From Rhynchonema sp. JSB1_4 (Eukaryota > Nematoda > Chromadorea > Monhysterida > Xyalidae): a stretch of DNA of 64,000 nucleotides. Location: positions 1 through 64,000 of the forward strand of contig JASAMV010003338.1 in the NCBI GenBank assembly GCA_030248065.1. The letters run 5' to 3'. Position numbers and translations under genes: made by a program. Shown in pieces: positions 33,801 to 45,000 of the stretch (positions are counted from its first letter, which is position 1; each line of letters starts with the position of its first letter). A model generated the notes under the pieces. It was not told where the DNA came from. It searched no databases and saw only the letters and a list, made by a program, of their open reading frames with translations.

Positions 33801-34209
33801 TAAATGCACATGGAATAGTGGCTGTACAAAGAGTTCATTACAAGAGTAACGGCAAAGTTATTTTTTGAAACGTGTTTGCAAAAGCTCTCGTAACGAGTTG
33901 ATCTTCAAATGCCTTTGTGTAATTATGCCATGATCAACACCAACCAGGTATCGGTGACATCGGTGCACGCGAACACACGACGACGCGATGGTGGATTGGG
34001 TCTGAATGAAGGATGGTCGATTCACAATCACAGGTACACCATCATCAGCCAAGTCAGCACAGCACCCACCTTGTAACATCGTGTTCGTGGCCAACTTTGA
34101 CGTGCGATTCAATCAATGCCATCGGCAATAACGCAGCGCAGAATTCACATTCGCAATAGAACGCTGTGCCCTCCTCGGTCAGGCCACAATCGCTCAAACG
34201 AATGTCCAT
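27817..34209 (-). CDS. zinc-module protein, tandem paralogue 1 (three cassettes)
   Basis: Not a family I recognise. Fifteen exons on the minus strand: 34070-34209, 33945-34001, 33335-33711, 32954-33140, 32726-32846, 32246-32456, 31740-31926, 30990-31113, 30336-30570, 29716-29902, 29035-29182, 28701-28796, 28287-28502, 28145-28222 and 27817-27882. They join without a frame error into 809 codons. Residues 1-47: Cys/His cluster (FYCECEFC…H-x5-H-x-H). 66-150: acidic with a basic patch (RKRPRR). 150-658: three cassettes of A (F-x-M-x4-NHA…DLP-x-PD…TRVVS), B (VIELLARVG…W-x2-EY-x2-LSDSKM) and C (RW…CPI-x3-W…H-N-H). 659-809: tail with WRAFYDYVRQGMTKKEMV, basic helix KAERLGID and acidic end DEDFLGSSG. 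C fits C-x22-H-x-H, like WRKY/FLYWCH fingers, so DNA binding is my inference. The exon ending at 28701 has a GC (GCTAGT) donor. Confidence 0.85.
29230..29461. repeat. 232-bp palindromic insertion
   Basis: The arms TTGCCTCATGCA…GACGC and GCGTCTG…TGCATGAGGCAA are inverted copies. They continue inward through CCCGTTCGAAGTCGAAGCAGG and its complement to a short loop near 29.34 kb. It lies between the 29716-29902 and 29035-29182 exons of zinc-module gene 1. It is probably a fold-back MITE; no clear flanking duplication. Confidence 0.85.
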
Positions 34210-34640
34210 TGATGCTACCTTCACAAGGATGAGAGAATGTTGCTTTCCTCGGATTGATTCGGAACGAAAGGTAGAACACTTTACTGTCCTCGGCACATTC
34301 AGTGACCAGTGGCGTCATTAGCTTAGAACACAGAACAGATTAAAAGGTGAATAACAATTTTATCCACGATCCGAGTTGTTAAAAGCAAAAACAAATTAGC
34401 ACATAACGTATGTACATACATGCACAAGCACAGCCAAGTGATTGACTTTTACCGACCACAAACACGACCATGACCATTCGACAGCTCGTTAAAAAGAGCG
34501 ATACATCGCACTAACAAAAAAAATAAAAGAAACAAAAATTGAATTGACACATGAAAAACATGAAAAGTTTGGAAACATTTGGTTTGGAATATACGAATAC
34601 AGATCGCCATAAAAATGATAAATGCATTTTATGCGTTCAA
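34210..34640. other. spacer between zinc-module genes 1 and 2
   Basis: About 430 bp separate the start codon of gene 1 from the stop of gene 2 on the same strand. It should hold the gene 1 promoter and gene 2 3' UTR. It is A/T-rich with no clear motif. The part next to gene 1 resembles the sequence upstream of gene 2 (near 39.40-39.57 kb), as expected of tandem duplication. Confidence 0.5.
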
Positions 34641-37600
34641 TTACAATTGCAATCCAGAGTATCCTAAGAAATCTTCATCCTCGAATTCGGGCACATACGA
34701 CGCGTCATCGTCCTCCTGCAAATATGGGCGCCGTCGTACAATAATCGACATGGAAGTTTCAGCGTTGACTCACCAACAGTGCAAGTTGTTCGAGACTCTT
34801 GCCTGCTTTTCGTTGTATCGATGTCACGTAATGAATGTACTCAGGCAGCGTCTGAAAAGATTCCCAAACAAACGATGGAAGTATTGAAAGCTTCAAGCTT
34901 CAGTCCGCCAGCTGTAAAATAATGTAAAAGGAAGGCAAAGAACGCTGCATTTTGTCTGATATAAAAATGTTGAGTTACTCACATCAAGATCGATGCCCAA
35001 ACGCTCAGCCTTCTTCTTCATTTGATATTTGTACTTCAATCGCAGCGCCTCGACGTGATGTTTCTTGAGAATGAACACCGGATCAGTCAGCCATTCCTTT
35101 TTGAAGTCATCGCGTGCACGAAGCACCCGTTCGTGACGTGCTACCATCTCCTTCTTGGTCATGCCCTGACGCACATAGTCGTAGAATGCACGCCACGTCT
35201 GCAACAATAGCTTCATACATTGAGTCGGAATGCAATTCCTTCACAAAAATATGCCAAAGACTTTTTATTCCTGTATGGCCAACTTTTTGCATTTCCATAT
35301 ATCGTTCATCGCCCGGTTTCATGCCTGCCAACAATGGGTCTTTAAATGGCTGGTAGTTCACATTATCGCGCTTCATCATCTGCAAAGTAAAAGAATACAT
35401 TCAAGCCATGGCGGAAATTCTGGAGGCTAACGTCAGATTGTGATTAGCGTCAAAATGACCACTACACACATTTGCTGAAAAAAATCACGTACCCACATCC
35501 ACACACTGTTGCCGGAAAACCCACACCTACATATTTTGAACAAAAAAGCCTGATTTCGTATCTTTTGACGTTAGGCCCAGATAAAAATTGTTTGGTATGT
35601 ACAAGTCCAGGAACTTCAGTTGAGTCTCTGAGCGAAACGTTTCTGTGAGTTTTATATTTGAACAAAATTAGCAATTTCATCAGAAAATTTTTCTCTTATG
35701 GTGTGGGTGTGGATCTCCCACACAGTGCCAGTGGTAGTGTCACACCCACACAGCCACCTCGCTGGAGGTATGGGCAATCCATCGGCTCATGGCACTTTTT
35801 ATACACACGGCGCATGCAGCAGCGCACGCCATTTTCTGAACAAAATGTACACTTTGGGTGAGTGTCATACTTTGATGGCAGCTTTTTAATTCATCCGGTT
35901 TTCATTTGCTGCTTGCCATAACACTTTTTTGCACTGTTGCAAAGTTTGGGAATGTTTCAACGGATAACTGCAGAGAATAGATGCATTCATTGACGGCAGT
36001 AATGCAGCATGCAGCGTGTGCGTGCGAGTGCCATGAGCTGGCGGATAGCCTATACCATACACCCATATCCATGCATCCACACCCACGTCCGACACCTACA
36101 CCCAACCATCCATCAGTAATGAATCATCACGCACCGTCCAACCAGCGTGATTGTGTGCGCCTTTGACCGCAATGCCGGCGACTTGTGACTTGGTTGAATA
36201 TAGATATCTGAACAACATCGGACAATTCTTCGGTGGCGTCAGCGTAATTCGACCGAACGTCTTGCCCTTTTTGCCCCAACGTCTGCAACAATTCCACAAC
36301 TGCTATTGGTCGCACAATGACTATATGAGAATCCATCCCCATATTTTTCCTACATCGGCAAGGAGGGTTTCTGGCGATTTTTTTCAAATTGAATCAGGTT
36401 TTGACAAGGAGTTATTTTCTCTTTCTTTTCCCGCTTTATTTCGGGAGTCATCAACGTGTGTGTGCTGTCACGCATAAAGCGTGTAATACGTGGCTACAGT
36501 AACCCGATCCCGAACCATTTCGGTTGCGCAGAATTCAGGGTGAAACTTCTGCACACGTGTGTTTCTCATTCTTCTCACTGATAAGCATGCAAAGTTCTTG
36601 TCAAAACCTGGTCCAATTTGAAAAAAATGCCAAACATCCGCCTTTTCAATGCAGGAAAATTAGGGGGATGGATTCTCATATAGTCATTGTGCGACCAATA
36701 TAATATAATATTTGTTATGCGGCAGGCATACAACGCAAGTGCACCCTTCCCGTCTGGTGGACACAGCGTTTGGCCTGTTCGTTCTTGGGTACAACACCGA
36801 TCGACGAGCAACATCTCAGCCGCAGGCCAACAGCACCCATTATCCACTGACCTGGTCGCACAGCCCCACCATCCGCTGACGAGCGTCGGATCGCGTGTGA
36901 ATGGTCGGCGAGAACCACGGAACATTTTTGTGTCCGACAACGCTGAATACTCGCCCATCCACGTCTTCCACTCTTCGCTGCTGCCTATTCGAGCCAACAA
37001 CTCAACAACGTTCGTGCCGTCCTCCTCCACTCGCTGTCCTGCAATCGGTCAAAATGCGAACCGCCGAACCCACCAACCGACGTTAGGATGGAGAGCAACC
37101 TCAGCTTGTAGCAGACATCATGCTTCGTCAAACTGAACTGGTCAAAAAACCAACCTGTCAAATTGCAAGGATATGCTTGCAGATGTTGGGTGATATTTTC
37201 GAAACGGTGTAAAGGTCAGTTGGGTGTAAATGTCGGTGGAAAGCTCGGTCGACAGCACAGTGTGATAGACCTCGGTGTAAACTTGAAACATTCTACGTTA
37301 ATAACAGGCAATGTTTCACGTTTACACCGAGCTACGCCGACCGAGCTTTCGACCGAACTTTACGCCAACCTTTACACCCAACTGATCTTTACACCGTTTC
37401 GAAAATTCCACCCATTGTATAGCTACCGTATAACACGACCGACCTTGACCAATATTGCTATCCCAAAGCGCAGCATCTGCACATTGACAGGCTGCAGCAC
37501 TCTTGGATGAATACGCGCAGGAAATTCAGTCCAATTATTGCCAAACAGATACTCACTGATCACTCGCGTGTCGAATATCTTTGGAATATGCGGCATCTCG

Positions 37601-39373
37601 GTCGAGTCCGGTCTTGACAAGTCGCCCATCGAGGCGGCGGCAAGCACGTGGTCAAACTGGCCATTCGTCATGTCAAAGAATGGATTGCCAACCAGGTCAC
37701 TCGATGACACCGTCGTTGAGTCACTGTCTTTGATCGGCGTTGTTAATCTTGATGACAGACTGCTCGCATTCGCACACTCTAGCTTGAGACTCTATAATTA
37801 TGAGTCGTTTCTAGGCGACAAGCAAAAATGGATTAGCCCCGAAATGAACGTCTACTGAAATTCATACAAATCTTGGGTGCGTATCGAAATGTCAAACACC
37901 CCGATTTTTTTCAGTACCAAACGTATGCACCAACCGTCCAATCGCCGTGGTTGTGTTCGCCCTTGAATTCGACAGCAGCGATACGGTATTCACTTGACAC
38001 AATCCATCTCACCTCGATCGGACACGGCGTCGACGGTTTATTTTTCGTCCAATGTCTGAATAATGTGATGCGTTGCGTTTGTGCACTGAAAGGACTGAAA
38101 AAAGACGACTAACAAACTGCTCAAACTTAAGCATATCAACGAGACACGTCTACATTTAAGCCTAAAGCGCGATGCAGGCGACCACAGGTATGGTCAAAAA
38201 CGACCCGCTCATGAATCATCGCAACTGAAAAACCCACCTTGATGAACACAAATGTATCCAACTCAATGAATCATGATCACAATGAAAATTTCGAATTTTT
38301 TTCGTCATTTTGCTGTCGGACAACCGGCAGTATTCACGCATCCATTGATTCATCTCATCTCGGCTGCCGACTCGCACCAACAATTGAACAACTTTGGTTC
38401 CATCCTCATCGTCAGACACGCCTGAAAATCATTGGACTGACAAGACAAGTAAAACCGTAAAAGTGCACAACTCAGTACACTAGACAACAATCGAATTAAA
38501 AATGCTATAACAAGACAAGATGACTCACTGACAACTCTGGTGTCCATAATACCGGGAACATGCGACAAATGGGACGGGTCTGGTTTCGGCAGGTCATCCC
38601 ACGAGGCCAGTGCCAGTGCGTGATTGATCCGACCACGTCGCATATTGAAGTATCCGTTATCATCCGGATGTTGCATTAATGCTGCCGAGCCAGTTCGGTC
38701 TTTCGAGTGGCGTGACCTCCGAGTGCTGCTGCCAGGCTTCGCAGTGCGACGTGGCCGTTTGCGACCGACCGAAATGTCGGAGCTGTCCGATGCGCGCTCA
38801 AAATCTCCGTCCGAATCCTCGACCAACGCCAGTTTCATGTCATCATCATCATCATCCTCCTCCACTTCCATCTTCACAATGCCACCTAACGAGACGATTT
38901 CGTTGCGCGCATTCGCATACCTGTAGTGGTGCGGACGGATATTATAATTTGATCGCCAAACAGTTCTAGAGGCACGATCGGCCACACCGTCATTTCTTGT
39001 CTCCAGTACATTATGGTATACGGCAATAATGCCAAATTATGATTTTTTCGAAAGATTTTCCGGATCTCAGGTGCAAATGTATTTTTGTGCCGTGACACAC
39101 CTAGTACGATATAGTCACCCACTTACCAGGTATCGGTGACATCGGTGCACGCGAACACACGACGACGCGACGGTGGATTGGGTCTGAATGAAGGATGGTC
39201 GATTCACAGGTACACCATCATCAGCCAAGCACCCACCTTGCAACATCGTGTTCGTGACCAACTTTGACGTGCGATTCAATCAACGCCATCGGCAATAACG
39301 CAGCGCAAAATTCACATTCGCAATAGAACGCTGTGCCCGCATCGCCCAGGCCACAATCTCTCGAACGATCCAT
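34641..39373 (-). CDS. zinc-module protein, tandem paralogue 2 (two cassettes)
   Basis: Twelve exons: 39237-39373, 39127-39183, 38529-38920, 38238-38421, 37935-38055, 37557-37791, 36852-37038, 36135-36282, 35284-35379, 34983-35198, 34774-34851 and 34641-34715, giving 641 codons with no frame error. The plan is that of gene 1 but with two A-B-C cassettes: exon 37557-37791 resembles the third A of gene 1, so the middle cassette is absent. Both C exons keep C-x22-H-x-H. The N-terminus lacks one codon (MDRSRDCGL versus MDIRLSDCGL). The tail ends DEDFLGYSGLQL. Exon sequences are very close to gene 1, notably WRAFYDYVRQGMTKKEMV; introns are unalike. Function unknown; nucleic-acid binding is inferred only from the zinc spacing. 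Confidence 0.85.
37195..37406. mobile_element. 212-bp MITE with 36-bp inverted ends
   Basis: The left end ATTTTCGAAACGGTGTAAAG and the following 16 bp recur in inverse at the right end, with one mismatch in 36. Inner segments (AAGCTCGGTCG / CGACCGAGCTTT) are also mirrored. It sits in the intron between exons 37557-37791 and 36852-37038 of gene 2. Confidence 0.85.
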
Positions 39374-40150
39374 TGAAAAGCCGACTACCCAGAGAATGTT
39401 GGATGTCTATGTGGCATGCCTGACAGAGGCTGATTCGGTTGGAACGAAATATGGAACATTTTACGACGTTCCGTGGCACATTCAGTGACCATTTGTGGCA
39501 TTCGCTTCGGAAGCAGAACAATTAAAAATGAATAAAAATTTTATTCACGAACCGAGTTGACAAATTTGCACTTTACGTATGTTTATGCAGTAGCACAGCC
39601 AACAGTCAAAATCTGCGAATTACACTATATGCTGTATACAATAATCCTTGCCTTAAACCGGGCAACCGGATATCGCATGCTCTCAGAATCCGGCCGTTTG
39701 CAATAAAATGTCACTGTGCATAATCCGTGATCACAAAAACAACGTTCAAACAAAATAAAGCTAAAATTGTCACAATTAATTTTTAAAATTTTGTTTTCAG
39801 GAACAAACGCGCGCTTGTGCCGACTTTACGCTCACCCTTTTGATCCGGCAACAGCAGAACATTTAGTCGGGAATGCAACCAGCTCAACTGCCAACACCCA
39901 CGTGCGAAATGTTTCACAACGTGTGATTTTTCAGCGCACTGTTTCTTGTCACGTTGTCTGCTGTGTTTGGTAGAAACGGCGAGCGTAAGACGGCACAAGT
40001 TCCTGTTCGTTCCTGAAAGCAATTTTTTAAACATTAATTTTGACAGTTTTACCGTGTTTTATTTCGTTTGATCGATGTTTTTGTGATCATTGAACAGATA
40101 TGGTCAAATTTCATAGTAAAAAAGCAAGCATGAGATATTCGGTTTCCCGC

Positions 40151-40805
40151 TTTAAAGGGGAACTTGCACATTCCTAATCGCCTTTCAAGTTTTACAAGTG
40201 TTTAGACAGCAATGTGGGCATCACAAAAGTCAAATCCCTTTGTACAAAGTCTCAAACATGTGCCCAGGAGAAGCATATTAAAAGGAACCGTCGGGAAGAA
40301 AAATCGGCGCGGACCGGCCGAATTTCTACCTGCGCATTCAGGCACATTGCCTGATCAAAAAGCTCTCAGGGCGACGGAATGTTTCGCACGATTTTTGAAA
40401 CTCACTAACTATAGAATTTCGCTTTTCTTTATATTTCGAATTTCAACGAATTGTTCCAGCGTGTCTGCTAAATGTTTCATGCTCTGCTTGTCACGCTGGA
40501 ACAATTCGTCGAAATTCGAAACATAAAGAAAAGCGAAATTCTATAGTTAGTGAGTTTCAAGAATCGTGCGAAACATTCTGTCGCCTTGACAGCTTTTTGA
40601 TCAGGCAATTTGCCTGAATGCGCAGGTAGAAATTCGGCCGGTCCGCGCCGATTTTTCTTCCCTTCGGTTCCTTTTAATATGCTTCTCCTGGGCACATGTT
40701 TGAGACTTTGTACAAAGGGATTTGACTTTTATGATGCCCACATTGCTGTCTAACCACTTGTAGAGTTTGAAAGGCGATTAGGAATGTGCAATTTTCCCTT
40801 TAAAG
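40151..40805. repeat. 655-bp inverted repeat, arms ~300 bp
   Basis: The left arm from TTTAAAGGGGAACTTGCACA to GAATTTCAACGAATTGTTCC is mirrored by GGAACAATTCGTCGAAATTC … TGTGCAATTTTCCCTTTAAA with few differences. The loop is about 40 bp (near 40.46-40.49 kb). It has no coding capacity. A transcript would form a long hairpin. Confidence 0.92.
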
Positions 40806-40964
40806 GCATGGATTTGTTTTCGACGATTTTTGTCAGGAAATGGAGACTAGGCATCAGAAACAAAGGTTCAGCACCCGCAACCGGATTTCCAGTTCGGTGC
40901 TCCGTGATGTTTCACGGATGCACAAGTTTTACATTTTGTCACGAGAAATAAAACGACAAAAGGT

Positions 40965-41435
40965 TTCAACCCTTCTTTGCAAAGTATAAGCTGAGTCAAT
41001 TTCCCATATACCCGAGGTTTTATACTCAGAAATTTCTTCGTTGAATGTGATGCAAAGCATTGTGAGAAAACCCACGTGTGATGAATGGTAAACGAAGCAA
41101 TCCAAAATATCAAGCCATATTTAGCCACCCTTTTCTTTTTCGCTGTAATTTTAAGCGTTCACGAGACAAGTGAAGCTGCATTTGATATGTCAACCAAATC
41201 TGCCAACAAATATGTGCACACGCGACCGGAACTTTGTGTTAGCTGTGTGGCGTTTCAGAAATAGAAGAGCACAGTTGTAATTCATATTTGCTGCGAGATT
41301 TTGTTGACGTTGTTGTTTCTCACAATGCTTTGCACCACATTCAACGGAGAAATGTCTGAACACAAAACCGTGGAATATCGTAGATTGACTCAGTTTATGC
41401 TTTGCACAGGAGGGTTTCAAACTTTTTTCCGTTTT
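40965..41435. repeat. diverged inverted repeat
   Basis: The stretch TTTCAACCCTTC…GCAAAG…CTGAGTCAAT…TGAATGTGATGCAAAGCATTGTGAGAAA is mirrored, imperfectly, by TTTCTCACAATGCTTTGCACCACATTCA … GACTCAGTTTATGCTTTGC … GGGTTTCAAA. The arms are ~120 bp with about 200 bp between them. It looks like an old fold-back element. Confidence 0.7.
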
Positions 41436-42081
41436 TCTTTTCATGACCGATGCATAGACTCCATGACACAGAACCGATCACCCAACTGAAAATCAAATTT
41501 CTGAATCTATGTTTCTGATGCCTTTTCTCCATTTCCTGAAAACATAGCCGAAAAAAATTCCGCCAAACATTCTTTGTATACTCACTGTAAAGTTCGTGTC
41601 GAATGCCAGACAGCTCATTTTCTTGGGTGAAAACGGAGAAGACAGCAAAGATTAATCACAGCAAAGAGCCGCATGAAAATTTGGAAAAAACTGCATGCTC
41701 AAATTGGCAACTCACAAAATCGAGAGGGTCAGTTTTGGAGTAAAATCAAATAGTGGCACCAAGTTTGATACCATCCTCAATCAATTCGGACCGCTGCATG
41801 AAGCTGGTCGGAATTTGATGCCGATATTTTACTTTAATTCAAAAGTTAACTTCTAGATCGCGCTATTTGGCTAGTCTTTGAAGACGCACTTTTTTGCAGG
41901 TAATATCAAATAGGTGCTGCTGCTTTTATTTCCATCCAAGAAAATGGGACTGCTACGTGACGTTCGACACACACTCTAACCACAATTTACTCCGTTCCTT
42001 GTGACGCTTTATGACTGCTCAAAGCGAAACGAGTCAGCAAGGCCAACATGACCAAGCAGAAAAGCTAGACCGTGACCAGTT

Positions 42082-45000
42082 TCATGCGTTCAATTCCAGT
42101 TGCAATCCCGAAGATTCCAAGAAATCTTCATCTTCGAATTCAGGGACATACGACGCGTCATCGTCTTCCTGCAAACATGGTTGTTCAACAGATGCTCACA
42201 AATAGCGTCATTGTACAATAATCGATATGGAGGTTTCGGTGTTGACTCACCAACAGTGCAAGCTGTTCGAGACTCTTGCCTGCTTTTCGTTGTATCGATG
42301 CCATGTAATGAATGTATTCAGGCAGCGTCTGAAACAGACTGGTGATGACAGACTGGCAACGTAAACAAGGCATTGCAAATTGCTGGTCTTTATATAAAAT
42401 TATATTACAGATTGGTTACTTACGGCGATATCGACGCCCAGACGTTTAGCTTTTCGTTTCATATGAAACTTGTACTTCATCCGCAAAGCCTGGACGTGAT
42501 GTCCTTTGAGAATGAACACCGGATCGGTCAGCCATTCTTTTTTGAAGTCATCCCGTGCACGAAGCACCCGTTCGTGACGTGCTACCATCTCCTTCTTGGT
42601 CATGCCCTGACGCACATAGTCGTAGAACGCACGCCACGTCTGCAACCATTGCTTCACGCACTGAGTTGGGCACATTTTTTGTTTGTTCAAAAACAGGTCA
42701 TAGTTTTTATTTTGCAATGGAGTCTGTTTCTTCCAAATATTTGTAAATCGTCCAAAACCACAGAATGTCAGGTCTAAACTAAACTTCAATGTTTTAAAAC
42801 TGTTTTTATGTACACGTGGGCAAGTAATAATTGTTTTTTTCTTCCGACCACATGAATATCGTCCCGGCACTTCCAAAAATGTAAGATTCCTCTTCATTTT
42901 TTTAAAAAGGGTCCTTTTCTACCAACCTTTTGCATTTCCATGTATCGTTCATCGCCCGGTTTCATGCCAGCCAACAATTGGTCTTTGTACGGTTGGTAGC
43001 TCATATTATCGCGCTTCATCGTCTGCAAAGACGAAAACAAAAACAAAGCTATGGCTGACATAATACATCGACAAGTTAAACTTTGCTCTCGTTTGACCTC
43101 GAGTAGCAGGCGACCACTAAATAATTGGCGCGCTACCGTCCAATAAAAAGTGCCCTACATTTCATTCAAAAGTCCATTAGTTTTGCTTGACGGGCATTGC
43201 AACTGCCAAACACATGATTCTTCAATTACTGCGCATCTATTACCGTCCAATCTGGGTGATTGTGTTCCCCTTTGATCATAACAGCAGCGACGTGCGACTT
43301 GGTTGACAGGAGGAATTGGAAATGAATCGGGCACTTCTTCGGCGGCGACATCATAATTCGGCCATGTGTCTTGCCTTCATTACCCCAACGTCTGAAAGAT
43401 CAAGCAATGATTAAAATAGCTCTGCCACCTTTTCAGGTGTGTATGCACTTGCAATTATGAAAGAGCCGTTTTTTCAGCAACATCTATTCCTATGGCTGGC
43501 TAACTTCGTCGCACAGCTGAACGTCACTCGAATCATCGTGGGATCGACTTTGAACGGCAAGCATGCTCCTTGGAAGATTTTCATGTCCGACAACAACGTG
43601 TACGCTGCGATCCACTGCTTGCTCTCGGCAAAGCTGCCGACTCGTGCCAACAATTCGACGATTTTAGTCCCATCCTCCTCCACTCGTTGTCCTGCAACAA
43701 ACATGCAGTGCACAGTCTTTGTAGTGACACACAAAGCCGATCATATCACCAGGAAGAGTGTAAATTGACGATTCATAGTGAAAGGGCACAACTATCAAAA
43801 TAACAACATCAAATAGGCAGCAGATTTATTAACATGTCAGTCATCTAGTCAATCGATGTCGGTAACATTCAACATAACCGACTCGGATCTCAAAAACCAC
43901 AAGACTCACTGAGGAATCTCGTGTCGAAGACAGCGGGAATGTGCGGAAACAGCGCCGGGTCCGGCTTCGGCAAGTCGCCGATTTCGGCCAATGCCCTTGC
44001 GTGGTTAAACTGTCCGTAACGCATGTTGAAGAACGTGTTGCTGTCATTTAAGTCAGCCTGCGATGACGTATGGCCGTCGGTCGCTGTCGATGCTGCCAGA
44101 CATCCCAGTTTGAAGCCCTGCAATCGCAATCTACATGTACTCAATCTGGTTGCTGTTTCTCTCGAGTATTGCAAACCATTCACCAATTTTTATTCTCGGT
44201 TCTGAATTGTGTGACGAAGCACCATTGCATGCACATCGGTAATGAGCACCAAACAGTCAACGCATGCACCAACCGTCCAATCGCCGTGGTTGTGTTCGCC
44301 CTTGAATTCGACAGCAGCGATACGGTATTTACTTGACACAATCCATCGCACCTCGATCGGACACGGCGTCGGCGGTTTACTTTTCGTCTTCCAACGACTG
44401 AAAAGGACAAATTTGACAAGAATGACGCATGTGAGAGGCCGAGGAAATGACGGGGTGATCAAAAGGTAAAGCAACAATTTAGAACCGATTTGCAATCACC
44501 TTAACAACGTTATTTCGTGATTTTGGGAAATCTTTCAGAATAATTTGGAAAAAAGTTTTTTAAGTCGGAAAAGTAAAACCGTATTTTCCGGCCTCAAAAT
44601 TTTTTGAGCCGACGAGTGCAAAGCACATTACGAAATTTCATGGCGCATTGAATACTGAGAAAACAACCGCACTTTGATCCACACACATGCATTAAACTGA
44701 ATGTGTTGCGATCCGTGCGAAAATATCGAAATTTCGACTGCGTCATTTTGCAATCGGACAACCGGCAGTATTCACGCATCCATTGATTCATCTCATCTCT
44801 GCTGCCGAGTCGCGCCAACAAATCAACAACTTTGTTGCCCTGCGCGTCGTCAAGCACTCCTGCAACCGCCGAGAGATGGGCTTTTTTCAAAGATTTATTG
44901 CTGCAATTTGCACCGATGGTCAGCCCAGCCTTTGACGTGCAAATGATTTTGGATTTTGCAGATGATTTTGGACATTCTACACGCAACGTTGCAAATTGCA

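Larger units (their letters stand above)
39374..42081. other. spacer between zinc-module genes 2 and 3, mostly inverted repeats
   Basis: No coding sequence recognised. It contains a large inverted repeat (40151-40805), a second diverged one (about 40.97-41.43 kb), a short inverted repeat near 39.79-40.01 kb (GGAACAAACGCGCG…TGCCGACTTTACGCTC and its mirror), and A/T-rich sequence. The end next to gene 2 should hold that gene's promoter. Confidence 0.6.
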
